Shown piece after piece: positions 35,211 to 43,668 of a DNA stretch of 47,902 nucleotides (its first letter is position 1; each line of letters opens with the position of its first letter). Both the position numbers and the translations under genes were made by a program. Origin of the DNA: Candidatus Kapaibacterium sp. (lineage in GTDB: Bacteria > Bacteroidota > Ignavibacteria > Kapaibacteriales > UBA2268); NCBI GenBank assembly GCA_026390695.1, contig JAPLFL010000017.1, forward strand, positions 1 to 47,902, given 5' to 3'. A model generated the notes under the pieces. That model did no database searches and was not told the DNA's origin. It saw only the letters and a program-made list of their open reading frames with translations.

Positions 35211-35291
35211 TTTTCTAAAAAAATAAGGCAAATGGAAAAGTTTATAACATATTATAATAGCAATACCGGTGATTGTAGATACCGGCTGAAC

Positions 35292-35313
35292 TTTTCGCCA
35301 AATTTGGCGAAAA
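35292..35313. promoter_or_regulatory. Palindrome TTCGCCA...TGGCGAA, copy 3
   Basis: Perfect 22-bp palindrome with core TTTCGCCAAATTTGGCGAAA, between the HTH gene and the ParB-like gene. It differs from copies 1 and 2 only in the centre (AATT for AAAG). It lies ~130 bp ahead of the ParB-like start. Confidence 0.6.
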
Positions 35314-35440
35314 AACAGCTCCAAACATCAACTTCCCAGCTCTGGGAGAGTAAGTACCGGGTAACATTCCGACAAGTACAGTCCATGATTTTTATTTTAA
35401 TTTTTTTAATTCACTATTTTTTCAATATGGAGGTAATTAT

Positions 35441-36754
35441 ATGACTAACTCCTCGACACAAACTTCAGCTAATGATTTCGCCGAAGTTTTATCATTAGCA
35501 TTCCGTGGTACCGCTGGATTTGACATTGAGTCAACCATGAACAGGTTATCACAGTTTATGGACAAAAATAAATTGTCCAAAAAGCAGCTCAATACATTTG
35601 AGCAGTTTAAAAATTCTGAGATTTCTCAGGATGAGTTTCTCAAGGCCAACCAGCGCCTTATCGATTACTTGAAGAAAAACACTGATAACAACACACAGCA
35701 TGACGAAGCAAACAACAACAATTCAGAACAAGAAGAGAATTCGACACTATTATCGAAAATATTTACAAGCAACTGGAACTTTGCAACCCATAAAGCACTA
35801 AAGGACTACCCTTCTGTAAGTTCAGAAGCATACAAAGCCCTTGAGGCTGACATTCTGATGGTTGGCAAAATTCACAAGCCGATTCTTGTTTTCGGTAAGT
35901 ATATCATTGACGGTAGAGCACGAGCTGAAATTTGTAAAAAATACAAAATTCAACCTACATACCAAGAATGGTATGGAAGTGAGGAAGACTTACTTGATTA
36001 TTTGGACTCAATTCATATTCACCAGAAGGATTTGGGTAAGTCAGTCAGAGCTATTCTGGCATTTGAGAATCTTGATGATTTCAAGAAGTCTGATGAGAAT
36101 GTTGAAGGGCAGAAAAACAAGCTCAAGGGCATCAAGCCCACCAAAGGACATGACAGTTACCAGTTGGCGGCTGAATTCTATGCAACATCACGTGGTTTAA
36201 TTACTCTTGCCGGCAAGTTAGAAAAACACAAAGAGCTTTACAGAAGAGTAAGAGCCGGACAGTTCAATCTCAGTTTTGCGTTATCACTGGTCAAAGTAGC
36301 ACCAGATAATAAAGAGATATTGAACTTCATCGATACTTATAAGTTGTCCTTGGAGGCTGCAAGGAGTCTGGTCAAAATTAAAGCCGAAGACTCAGATTTA
36401 TATAATGAAATTCTTTACAAGCCAGATAAAGTTGAGGACTACATCAAGATTTTTGGCTATCGTAAGGATTACCCAGAGATTTATGATAAACTCATAGACG
36501 AAAGTATGAGTTTAGAGGATGCCAAGAAAGAGAAGCAAAAGATAATTTCTGATAAACAAGCAGCAAAAACTGCTGAAGAATCAGAAGCTACTCCTTCTGC
36601 AAAAAAAGCAGAAACAAGTTCTGTACCATTCGATATTGACGATTCTTTGAAAACAAGAATCTCTACCCTTGCACAGAAAAAAGGTAAAACTATTGCTGAG
36701 TTTCTGGAAGAACTCTTGGCAAAGGTAGAAAAACCAAGTGGAAAGGGTAAGTAA
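35441..36754 (+). CDS. ParB-like protein with C-terminal ribbon-helix-helix end
   Basis: 437 residues. The N-terminal ~110 are polar and low-complexity (NNTQHDEANNNNSEQEENST). Residues ~125-185 resemble the ParB N-terminal domain: HKPILVFGKYIIDGRARAEI, where IIDGRAR matches the ParB GxRR-like box, and then LDYLDSIHIHQKDLGKSVRA. A helix-turn-helix-like part (ATSRGLITLAGKLEKHKELY, FALSLVKVAPDN) follows. The last ~45 residues (DDSLKTRISTLAQKKGKTIA, EFLEELL) look like a ribbon-helix-helix dimer. ParB-like proteins partition DNA or act as CTP-dependent DNA clamps. GGAGG (35429-35433) precedes the ATG. Confidence 0.75.
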   Translation: MTNSSTQTSANDFAEVLSLAFRGTAGFDIESTMNRLSQFMDKNKLSKKQLNTFEQFKNSEISQDEFLKANQRLIDYLKKNTDNNTQHDEANNNNSEQEENSTLLSKIFTSNWNFATHKALKDYPSVSSEAYKALEADILMVGKIHKPILVFGKYIIDGRARAEICKKYKIQPTYQEWYGSEEDLLDYLDSIHIHQKDLGKSVRAILAFENLDDFKKSDENVEGQKNKLKGIKPTKGHDSYQLAAEFYATSRGLITLAGKLEKHKELYRRVRAGQFNLSFALSLVKVAPDNKEILNFIDTYKLSLEAARSLVKIKAEDSDLYNEILYKPDKVEDYIKIFGYRKDYPEIYDKLIDESMSLEDAKKEKQKIISDKQAAKTAEESEATPSAKKAETSSVPFDIDDSLKTRISTLAQKKGKTIAEFLEELLAKVEKPSGKGK

Positions 36755-37530
36755 TGGATTCACAATTAGTAATGCAGATAGTCAACCCGAAGTTATTCTT
36801 CGGGTTGCTAAAATTCTTCTGGAACATGGGGCTTCAGCTTGTAATGGAAATTACTGTCAATAAGAATATAGTATTCAAGGGTATTAGACAAGATATGGAT
36901 GCTATTCTTCTTGGTGAATATCCTTTTGACTCAATGTTTAAAGCTAAGAATGATATTGATTCAGAACAACCATTAATATTCTGTCCCTTACAGATTAAAA
37001 AACTCAATGAGTATCTGAAAAACTTTATTTCAGGTGTTGGTTTGGAATTAGTCTTTGAATATAGCGTTGATAACTTGAACAGATTATTCTGCTCAAAAAT
37101 GAAAATTGGGAACGAAATATTTTCAACCACAGGCGGGCAACTTATTATTCCAGCAACTCAATACAGAGAAGAATATAATGATGTTACAAGTGAAATTCTT
37201 TGTAATTCAAATAAACTACTATTCTCTTTCACACTACAACCACAAATTTTACAGAAAGTTAAAACAAATCAGGAAAATAAGCTCTCTATATTCTTGTTAA
37301 TTGTAGAAAATGGAGAATTACTCGTGTTCTCTGACAATGAGTATCAATTAATTCTGACCGAAGACTTTGTAAATCTATCTGATAAAGATGAATATATTAA
37401 AATTGACAGCAGATACCTCAGATACTTGACGTCAGATGAAGTGTATCAGGTGCAGGTTGGTACCAAATACATTCATTTCACAGCACAGTCAGATAAACAT
37501 GAAATATTCATTGCAGGAACAAGAGATTAA
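36754..37530 (+). CDS. Unknown protein, possibly sliding-clamp-like
   Basis: 258 residues; its ATG overlaps the ParB-like stop by one base, so the two are coupled. Two halves have similar strand/helix order: LQLVMEITVNKNIVFKGIRQ, FDSMFKAK and KKLNEYLKNF in the first, LLFSFTLQPQILQKVKTNQE, LSIFLLIVENGELLVFSD, YLRYLTSDEVYQVQVGTKYI in the second. Length ~250, two pseudo-repeats and acidic strands recall PCNA/gp45-type sliding clamps. This is pattern resemblance only, without a diagnostic motif; a structure prediction would decide. Confidence 0.4.
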   Translation: MDSQLVMQIVNPKLFFGLLKFFWNMGLQLVMEITVNKNIVFKGIRQDMDAILLGEYPFDSMFKAKNDIDSEQPLIFCPLQIKKLNEYLKNFISGVGLELVFEYSVDNLNRLFCSKMKIGNEIFSTTGGQLIIPATQYREEYNDVTSEILCNSNKLLFSFTLQPQILQKVKTNQENKLSIFLLIVENGELLVFSDNEYQLILTEDFVNLSDKDEYIKIDSRYLRYLTSDEVYQVQVGTKYIHFTAQSDKHEIFIAGTRD

Positions 37531-37541
37531 TTAATTCAATG

Positions 37542-37575
37542 GGGGTTTGTCTCCAATGATAAACCCCAAATTTTA
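37542..37575 (+). terminator. Terminator-like hairpin after the clamp-like gene
   Basis: GGGGTTT (37542-37548) pairs with AAACCCC (37561-37567), followed by AAATTTTAAA. The trailing T-run is weak, so it could instead be a partial attenuator before the 37596 gene. Confidence 0.45.
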
Positions 37576-37595
37576 AAATTTATTTAGGACACAAA

Positions 37596-37919
37596 ATGAA
37601 AAAGATTCAAAGATTATTCGGCGACATGAGTGATGACAGTAGTTTCAGACAACTGTACGTAAAAGAAATACTTATTCCAGCTCATTTAGATTATCAGCGG
37701 TTCAAACTCTTAGGTATGAGTGAATTTGAACTTAGAGCCTTAGCAGAACAAATCAGACTACATCTGTTAAATTTATGGGAAAAAGGGCATGGACTTTTTT
37801 CTACAAATTTATCTCAAGATGGAATATGCAGTGCAATTAAAGACCTTATCAATTATCCGGTGGAAAAGGAATTAAGGCATTTAATGGCAAAATATACCTT
37901 GACCATTCAACAAATCTGA
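37596..37919 (+). CDS. Hypothetical protein, element-specific
   Basis: 107 residues, helical, no motif recognised: MKKIQRLFGDMSDDSSFRQL, then FKLLGMSEFELRALAEQIRL, LHLLNLWEKGHGLF. It ends TGA 26 bp before the methyltransferase start. It stands among DNA-modification genes and is probably a small accessory or adaptor protein; nothing in the sequence shows what it binds. Confidence 0.5.
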   Translation: MKKIQRLFGDMSDDSSFRQLYVKEILIPAHLDYQRFKLLGMSEFELRALAEQIRLHLLNLWEKGHGLFSTNLSQDGICSAIKDLINYPVEKELRHLMAKYTLTIQQI

Positions 37920-37945
37920 ATGTTTCGAACCAGTGGTTCCCAGAG

Positions 37946-38866
37946 ATGTCGGATGTTAAGGTTAACAGTAAAAGCCTTATTGACCAGCTTCGAAACCCAG
38001 ATGTTTTTTACACAAATTTCTATGATATTATGATAAAGGACAGGCACAAACACGGTGAAAAAAGTTTGGACAGCAACTGGATTTCTGACCACTTCCTTGA
38101 TAGTTTGCGTATTGTTAGCGGCAACCAGCCTGTATTTAACTTTCCGGCAACACTCAGTAAGTTAATCTATTTGTTATATTTTACCAGAAGAAGATTAGAA
38201 GATACTTCAGAGATATACATATTTGACCCCTGTGGTGGATGGTTCGGGAGACAGACTGGTTTGATGGCTGCATTCTGTATGCCTACCTTCGAAGAAATTA
38301 AAGTGCATTACCATTGCACTGATGTAAATACAATGACAGCAGGCAGACCGGAGATGTTGCATAAGTTCTGGGACTTTTATATCAATTCCAGAATTGGTAC
38401 TGACTTTGACCTGTATAGAAGTTTTGCACCTGCTGAGAGAATTTTTGACGATAAATTCTTTCAAGACATGATTGGCAAATATGACTTTGCCTTTACAAGC
38501 CCTCCATATTTCACAAATGAAAAATACTCAGAAGATGAGAACCAGAGCTATTTGCTTTATAAAACATATCCTGAATGGAGAGATGGATTTCTCAAGGGAA
38601 TGATAAAGAATACATACGATTTACTTAAACCCGGTGCTCAGTTCTGGCTAAACATAGCAGACGTAAACACTAACAAGGGCAATCAACAATACTATCCTTT
38701 ACAAAATGACTCTGTTAGACTTGCTAAAGAATGTGGTTTTGAGCATATCGATACTTATTACATGACTCAACATCCATTCCCCGGTAATGAATCTACAAAA
38801 AACATCATTAAGATTTTGGAGAAAGAAAAAAAGTTTGAACCTATTTTCTTGTTTCAAAAGAGGTAA
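37946..38866 (+). CDS. DNA methyltransferase (SPPY class)
   Basis: 306 residues. Motif I is IFDPCGGWFGRQTG (D94), a variant of the DPFxGxG loop. Motif IV is TSPPYF (184-188), typical of N4-cytosine and some N6-adenine methylases. The end (KSTKNIIKILEKEKKFEPIF region) is the usual fold closure. No cognate nuclease is nearby. The frame upstream of the ATG (NLNVSNQWFPE) reads sensibly but has no start codon, so the N-terminus is uncertain. It is the first enzyme of the putative base-modification set. Confidence 0.8.
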   Translation: MSDVKVNSKSLIDQLRNPDVFYTNFYDIMIKDRHKHGEKSLDSNWISDHFLDSLRIVSGNQPVFNFPATLSKLIYLLYFTRRRLEDTSEIYIFDPCGGWFGRQTGLMAAFCMPTFEEIKVHYHCTDVNTMTAGRPEMLHKFWDFYINSRIGTDFDLYRSFAPAERIFDDKFFQDMIGKYDFAFTSPPYFTNEKYSEDENQSYLLYKTYPEWRDGFLKGMIKNTYDLLKPGAQFWLNIADVNTNKGNQQYYPLQNDSVRLAKECGFEHIDTYYMTQHPFPGNESTKNIIKILEKEKKFEPIFLFQKR

Positions 38867-38870
38867 TATC

Positions 38871-39683
38871 ATGAAAATCCGAGATATAAGTTTGAAATTA
38901 TTTCAGACAGATTTATTTAACGCTTCTTATTTGAGCAAAAAATATCATTTATTTGATGATAAAGTCGGATTTGAAAAAAACAGAAATTATGCTGCATTAT
39001 TTTCAGGTCAAGGTATTTTGAAATATTTACATAAATATCAGAGTCTTACAATCATTGCATTAACATTAGATGAATATGCCGAATTTAAAAAAAGTAGCAT
39101 ACCTCATCAGAAATTTAAAGAAACAAATACGATATTAGAATTCACCAAAGATTATTTTACTAATCTGACAGGTAAAACAAATAAACCTATCAGAAGCATT
39201 GTAAACAAATTCTCAAAACGATTATCTGTGAGAATGCAAACAAATCTTAATTCAGATACTGATTTTTATGAATTTATTAAAACTTGGGGAATATTGCGTA
39301 AAGAGCGGCATCATATGTTATGCACTGGGTATGATAAGAATTTCTTTGAGAAATATCTCCGTCAAAATTCAGACAATTTATTTGGATTCTATTTTTATCA
39401 TAAGGGTTCACTTATAGGCTTTTCTATAATAGAGCATGTATCGGACAATTTATTTAATCTGCTATTTCGGAAGTCAAACACAGAATTTAATGGACTGACT
39501 CAATATATTGATTATTGCTCATTCAAAAGTATTGCAGAGAAGTTCAATTCGGATATTATAGTAAACATGGGTTCGGATATGGGTGATAAGTATTTACTAT
39601 TCAACAAAACTCATTCATTTAATGTCGAAACACTTGAAATAATTACATATAAAATTAGAATAAAAAATGAGGATAAAAAATGA
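38871..39683 (+). CDS. GNAT-fold transferase-like protein
   Basis: 270 residues from ATG 38871, preceded by AGAGGTAATATC. The first ~100 residues (RNYAALFSGQGILKYLHKYQ) are unrecognised. The C-terminal ~120 look like a GNAT acyltransferase: FGFYFYHKGSLIGFSIIEHV corresponds to strand 4, followed by LFRKSNTEFNGLTQYIDYCS and SIAEKFNSDIIVNMGSDMGD. In phages and conjugative elements such transferases can add acyl or amino-acid groups to modified bases or proteins. It overlaps the next gene by ATGA (39680-39683). Confidence 0.5.
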   Translation: MKIRDISLKLFQTDLFNASYLSKKYHLFDDKVGFEKNRNYAALFSGQGILKYLHKYQSLTIIALTLDEYAEFKKSSIPHQKFKETNTILEFTKDYFTNLTGKTNKPIRSIVNKFSKRLSVRMQTNLNSDTDFYEFIKTWGILRKERHHMLCTGYDKNFFEKYLRQNSDNLFGFYFYHKGSLIGFSIIEHVSDNLFNLLFRKSNTEFNGLTQYIDYCSFKSIAEKFNSDIIVNMGSDMGDKYLLFNKTHSFNVETLEIITYKIRIKNEDKK

Positions 39684-40567
39684 AGAAAATTATCACATTA
39701 AATGAACTCACTCCGGTGGAAGAGTATAATGGTATTCTCTTCAAACGAGATGACTTATACTTACCTTTTACTGGTGAACTTGCAAATCTTGGCTGAGGTA
39801 AACTCCGCCAGATGCAAATGCTGTTAAATAGTATAAAGGCAGCTAAACCAGAAGTAAAGGGAATTATTACTTGCGGCTCTGTGCATTCACCGCAGAGTCC
39901 AATAGTTGCTAAAGTTTGTTCTGACAATCATGTCCCTTGCATTATAGGTATCGGTGGTAATATAACAAATTTAAGCAAAACAATTCAAACACACAAGTCT
40001 TTGGAAGTATCTAAAAAAGTTGGAGCAGAAATTAGAGTTGTTTCAAAATTAGGATATGATAAAACGATGATGCCTTTTGTAGAATTAATTGCAAAAGAAC
40101 TTAATTACGAAATCATAAAGTTCGGAATTAATCTGAACGAATATCCATCGGCAATTATTGATGCAATAGCAAATCAGGTACAAAATATTCCAGACCACTT
40201 AAACAATTTAATTGTTCCCTGTGGCAGCGGAATTACTTTTGCTGGTATCTTGGTTGGCATAAAAAGATTCAATAAAAAAATCGATAACATCTTTGTAATT
40301 CAAATTTCAGGCTACGACCGCACTAAATCAATTAACGAAATTCTACACAAATTCGGTATTGAGGCACGATATAAGTTCTTTATTGATTATATTTATGAGT
40401 ACACAAAAAAATGCAGGATAAGCATTGCCAGTGGTTTTGACCTCAGCGTTATTTACGAAGCGAAGGCATTTCAATATTTTACAAACAACAAAAGCATACT
40501 TGGTATCAAGGACACTGACAAATCCTTGTTCTGGGTAATTGGCAACAACAATTTTTTATATGTTTAA
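39680..40567 (+). pseudogene. PLP-dependent ACC-deaminase-like enzyme, interrupted by TGA
   Basis: Starting at ATG 39680 (overlapping the previous stop), the frame reads KRDDLYLPFTGELANLG, TGA at 39794-39796, then GKLRQMQMLL and on to 40567 without further stops. FKRDD and (G)GK-x-R form the pyridoxal-phosphate site of fold-type II enzymes (ACC deaminase/D-cysteine desulfhydrase); the Lys would bind PLP. TGA stands at the Gly two places before it, where homologues have GGK, so a GGA to TGA change is likely. A restart at 39812 would lose the Lys. ITCGSVHSPQSPIVAKVCSD and LIVPCGSGITFAGILVGIKR confirm the family. Inactive unless TGA is read through. Confidence 0.75.
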
Positions 40568-40594
40568 CTATTGTTCAATTTATTAGGAGGTCTT

Positions 40595-41707
40595 ATGAAA
40601 ACCGCAGTATTATTTTCTTTTGGTGATGAAGACAACCAGAAGTTTCACGAAACTGATAACCCGGACTTCTTGAGTAAACAGGTTATCATGTATGCAGGTA
40701 GGAAATTGTCGATTCTGAATTTTATTGAAGATAAGATTTCAGAAGTTAAGAAAAGACTTGGCAAGAACAAAATTACTGCACTTGATGGTTTTTCAGGTAC
40801 AGGTATCGTAAGCAGGCTTTTGAAGAAACATTGCAGCACATTATATTCAAATGACCTTGAATATTATTCAATGGTCATCAATCAGTGCTATCTTACAAAC
40901 AAAAGTTCGGTAAAAATATCTGAACTTCGTGAGTCAGTGGCTTTGCTAAATGAAATGAGATTACAGCCACACGAGTCCGGTTTTATTGAAGAGTTATATT
41001 CACCAAAGATAACACATCAGATAAGAGTTGGTGAGCGGGCATTCTTTACAAACGAGAATGCTAAAATTATTGACAATATCAGGCGAGATATTGATAAAGT
41101 TGCAGCACCCCAACACCATTCATTGCTTATTGCTCCTCTTCTGGCAACATTGAAAGATAAGTCCAATGTTCAGAATGTATTTCGGGCATTTTACAAGGAC
41201 ACTACTTCAAATAAAGGTCAATGGGGTGGCAACAACCCGAAAACTATTGGCAAACTGTTCCGGGATATTATTCTTGAAATACCTGTCCTGTCCGACTTTA
41301 ATTGTGAATCTGTAATTAGTTGCAGAGACACAAACAAACTTGTCCATGAATTAACGGAACTTGACTTAGCATACTTTGACCCTCCTTTTGATATTTATGC
41401 TTATGGAGAAGATTATTTCATGTATAACTTGGTTGCAAAGTATGAAAGACCTACTGAAATCACAGGTGTAGCAGGTGTTCCTATTAACTGGAACAGGTCT
41501 GCTTACAACAGCAAAACAAAAGCAGCGAGAGCTATAGCTGACCTTATGGAGAATACCAAAGCAAAATATGTGCTGTTTTCATATAGTGAAAATGGCATTC
41601 TTACAATACCAGTGCTTACTGAATTACTCAGTCAATTTGGCAAAGTTGAAGTAAGCACTTATCAGCGAACAAATTTAGAATATCTGTTTCTTATAGAAAT
41701 GATATAG
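40595..41707 (+). CDS. N6-adenine DNA methyltransferase (Dam/D12-like)
   Basis: 370 residues from ATG 40595, preceded by AGGAGG (40585-40590), the best ribosome site in the region. Motif I: DGFSGTGIVS (64-73). LYSNDLEYYSMVINQCYL is the acidic motif II region. Motif IV: FDPPF (261-265). The insertion between them is long (about 190 residues, with HHSLLIAPLLATLKDKSN), as in D12-class DNA adenine methylases. It would methylate adenine in a short site, possibly to protect the element or mark its origin. No nuclease partner is adjacent. Confidence 0.85.
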   Translation: MKTAVLFSFGDEDNQKFHETDNPDFLSKQVIMYAGRKLSILNFIEDKISEVKKRLGKNKITALDGFSGTGIVSRLLKKHCSTLYSNDLEYYSMVINQCYLTNKSSVKISELRESVALLNEMRLQPHESGFIEELYSPKITHQIRVGERAFFTNENAKIIDNIRRDIDKVAAPQHHSLLIAPLLATLKDKSNVQNVFRAFYKDTTSNKGQWGGNNPKTIGKLFRDIILEIPVLSDFNCESVISCRDTNKLVHELTELDLAYFDPPFDIYAYGEDYFMYNLVAKYERPTEITGVAGVPINWNRSAYNSKTKAARAIADLMENTKAKYVLFSYSENGILTIPVLTELLSQFGKVEVSTYQRTNLEYLFLIEMI

Positions 41708-41745
41708 TTTTTTTTACTCATTTATTTATTGGGGGCTAATAAAAA

Positions 41746-41862
41746 ATGAAGAAACTTATAAAATGGTTTGATAGTTCATAAAAGAGCTTTGAAGAATATG
41801 TGTATCATGATAAATACAAGATTTATCAAGCAAAAATATCGGCTAATAAATATTACCAGTAA
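41746..41862 (+). pseudogene. Small gene interrupted by TAA
   Basis: ATG 41746 follows GGGGG (41731-41735). The frame reads MKKLIKWFDSS, TAA at 41779-41781, then KSFEEYVYHDKYKIYQAKIS and ANKYYQ to TAA at 41862. The second half has a coding look (many E/Y/K with normal codons), so a ~38-residue protein with one nonsense change is likely. No family recognised. It sits between the adenine methylase and the acidic protein gene. Confidence 0.4.
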
Positions 41863-41929
41863 TCAGTTTATTGATAAGTAGCAAAATACCTAAAATACAA
41901 TTTAATTAATTTTTGATGGAGTATTAAGA

Positions 41930-42526
41930 ATGTCAAAAGTAAATGATTCGGCTTCTGATATTAATCAGGAAATATCACAAAAAATAGATGTCAGTTTGAA
42001 TGAAGGGGTTAATGATATGAACGATGTTTCAAATCAAAATAATCCAGATGCTTACAATGATTTCTTTCAATATATTAGCTCATTTATTTCTTCAAAATGT
42101 GAAGAAACTGATGTTAATATGGAAGATTTAGAAAATGAATCACCTATAAGTGAATGGTGGTTAGAGGATATAGAGTTCAGTAAATTTCTATTTGATTTTT
42201 TAGTTTATCCTGCTGAACAACCAATCATTTTTAGCGCTATGTCTAAACTAATGGAAGGTACTTTAGACGGTTTCGATTTATCTAAACCCATTTCTGTTTA
42301 TGTACTCAACTGCCTGAATAAAAATCTCAAAATTACGGTTAAACTTCCCTTAAAAACTTGGAAACTGGATTTTATACTTAATCAAGTTGCCCAAGCAATA
42401 TTTTTTATTGATAAGTATGGAATCAGAGATAAAGGCATGATATTTTTTAAAGGCTTAAAGTTTGATTACATTGCAGTATGTTCAAGAAATAGAATCTTTA
42501 TTACTATTGATAATGGATTAAATTAA
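41930..42526 (+). CDS. Acidic hypothetical protein
   Basis: 198 residues. The first ~55 are Asp/Asn/Ser-rich and disordered-looking (SASDINQEISQKIDVSLNEG). The rest is probably globular with Trp and Phe (SEWWLEDIEFSKFLFDFLVY, LNKNLKITVKLPLKTWKLDF, KYGIRDKGMIFFKGLKFDYI). It is strongly acidic overall, so a DNA mimic or protein-binding role is conceivable, but no motif supports a function. GGAGTATTAAG precedes the ATG. It is followed by a terminator-like hairpin. Confidence 0.5.
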   Translation: MSKVNDSASDINQEISQKIDVSLNEGVNDMNDVSNQNNPDAYNDFFQYISSFISSKCEETDVNMEDLENESPISEWWLEDIEFSKFLFDFLVYPAEQPIIFSAMSKLMEGTLDGFDLSKPISVYVLNCLNKNLKITVKLPLKTWKLDFILNQVAQAIFFIDKYGIRDKGMIFFKGLKFDYIAVCSRNRIFITIDNGLN

Positions 42527-42575
42527 TTCATAATTCAATAATGAGTCCATTTGCTTGAAATACAACATATAGGAT

Positions 42576-42610
42576 GCAAAAGTCCTTAGCAACTCTCTCA
42601 GGGCTTTTGC
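42576..42610 (+). terminator. Hairpin after the acidic protein gene
   Basis: GCAAAAGTCC (42576-42585) pairs with GGGCTTTTGC (42601-42610), 9 of 10 paired. The following bases are TTCTTC rather than a pure T-run, so termination would be modest. Confidence 0.5.
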
Positions 42611-42759
42611 TTCTTCAATAACTTAATTCCAGTCAATCCTCAACTCTTTTAATATTAGCTATTGTTTAGTACATAACAGATATAAAAGTCAGACAGGAAC
42701 GAAGATAATTAATATTGGAATTGGAAAAATTATTTTTTAACTATTTACAGGAGATTTTT

Positions 42760-43422
42760 ATGGGTTTAAACAAATCAAAGGGCAATATGTACCCATTTGT
42801 AAACAGCACCTATAACACGGTCAAGGGCTTATGTAGCCATGACTGCTCATATTGTTACATGAAACGCTGGAAGAACCAGAAAGCGGTTCGGTTCGATGAA
42901 AAAGAACTGAAAACAGATTTGGGACGTGGCAATTTCATATTCGTTGGTTCATCGAATGATTTATTTGCAGAATCCATCAATTCAGAATGGATTAGCAAGA
43001 CCTTAGAGCACTGCTCTAAATTCAATAACAAATACCTGTTTCAGTCAAAGAACCCTGAAAGAATGAAGGACTTCATTAACGAGTTCCCCGAAGATACTGT
43101 TCTTTGCACCACTATTGAAACAAACAGGTATTTCCCTAATATCATGCAAAATGCTCCTCTGCCAGAAGAAAGAGCAAAAGCAATGGCTTCGATTATAGAA
43201 TTTGAGAAACATATCACGGTTGAGCCGATATTACGATTTGACCTTGTGGAGCTGGTGGAACTAATCAGAAGTTGCTCAGTTTCTCAAGTAAATATCGGAG
43301 CTGATTCTGGTGGACATCATATGCCAGAGCCATCAAAAGAACATGTTGTTGCACTTATACAGCAGCTGGAGCAATTTACAAATGTCTATCAGAAAAAGAA
43401 TCTGAAACGGTTGTTGAAATGA
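42760..43422 (+). CDS. Radical SAM protein (DUF5131/phage Gp37-like)
   Basis: 220 residues from ATG 42760, preceded by CAGGAG (42748-42753). CSHDCSYCYMKRW carries Cys 25, 29 and 32, the CX3CX2C site for the [4Fe-4S] cluster and S-adenosylmethionine. VGSSNDLFAESINSEWISKT, YLFQSKNPERMKDFINEFPE and HITVEPILRFDLVELVELIR follow the course of short phage-type radical SAM proteins (DUF5131). After the stop TGA the same frame stays open, apart from one more TGA, to 43552 (coding-like QHQIKKFIDALNMISKQINS). The chemistry is unknown; beside methylases, a PLP enzyme and a GNAT-like protein it may act on a DNA base. Confidence 0.75.
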   Translation: MGLNKSKGNMYPFVNSTYNTVKGLCSHDCSYCYMKRWKNQKAVRFDEKELKTDLGRGNFIFVGSSNDLFAESINSEWISKTLEHCSKFNNKYLFQSKNPERMKDFINEFPEDTVLCTTIETNRYFPNIMQNAPLPEERAKAMASIIEFEKHITVEPILRFDLVELVELIRSCSVSQVNIGADSGGHHMPEPSKEHVVALIQQLEQFTNVYQKKNLKRLLK

Positions 43423-43569
43423 TATTGATTGCTTGTTATCTATGATGCAAGGTTATTAAATTTACAATCATATCAAGTAACTCAGCATCAAATTAAAAAA
43501 TTTATTGATGCTCTGAACATGATAAGTAAACAAATAAATTCTATCATAGTATAATTGATTAATAGAATA

Positions 43570-43629
43570 GTTGGACTAATTAACCAACTTAGCCGGATGG
43601 GAGGTTTTTAGCTCTTCCTCCTGTCCGGC
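43570..43629 (+). promoter_or_regulatory. Two hairpins upstream of the initiator-like gene
   Basis: GTTGG/CCAAC (43570-43574, 43583-43587) is followed by GCCGGATGGGAGG (43592-43604) against CCTCCTGTCCGGC (43617-43629), an 11-bp stem with a TG/TG internal mismatch. It is much more GC-rich than its surroundings. It may be a terminator of the radical SAM transcript (AATTTT follows) or a leader element of the 43669 gene. Confidence 0.5.
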
Positions 43630-43668
43630 GAATTTTATAAAAGAGCAAATTTAAAATAAAGAGCTAAA

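Noticed and set aside
39794-39835. Selenocysteine insertion at the TGA of the PLP gene.
   Set aside because: I see no convincing stem-loop just downstream of the TGA, and the family has Gly, not Cys, at this position.
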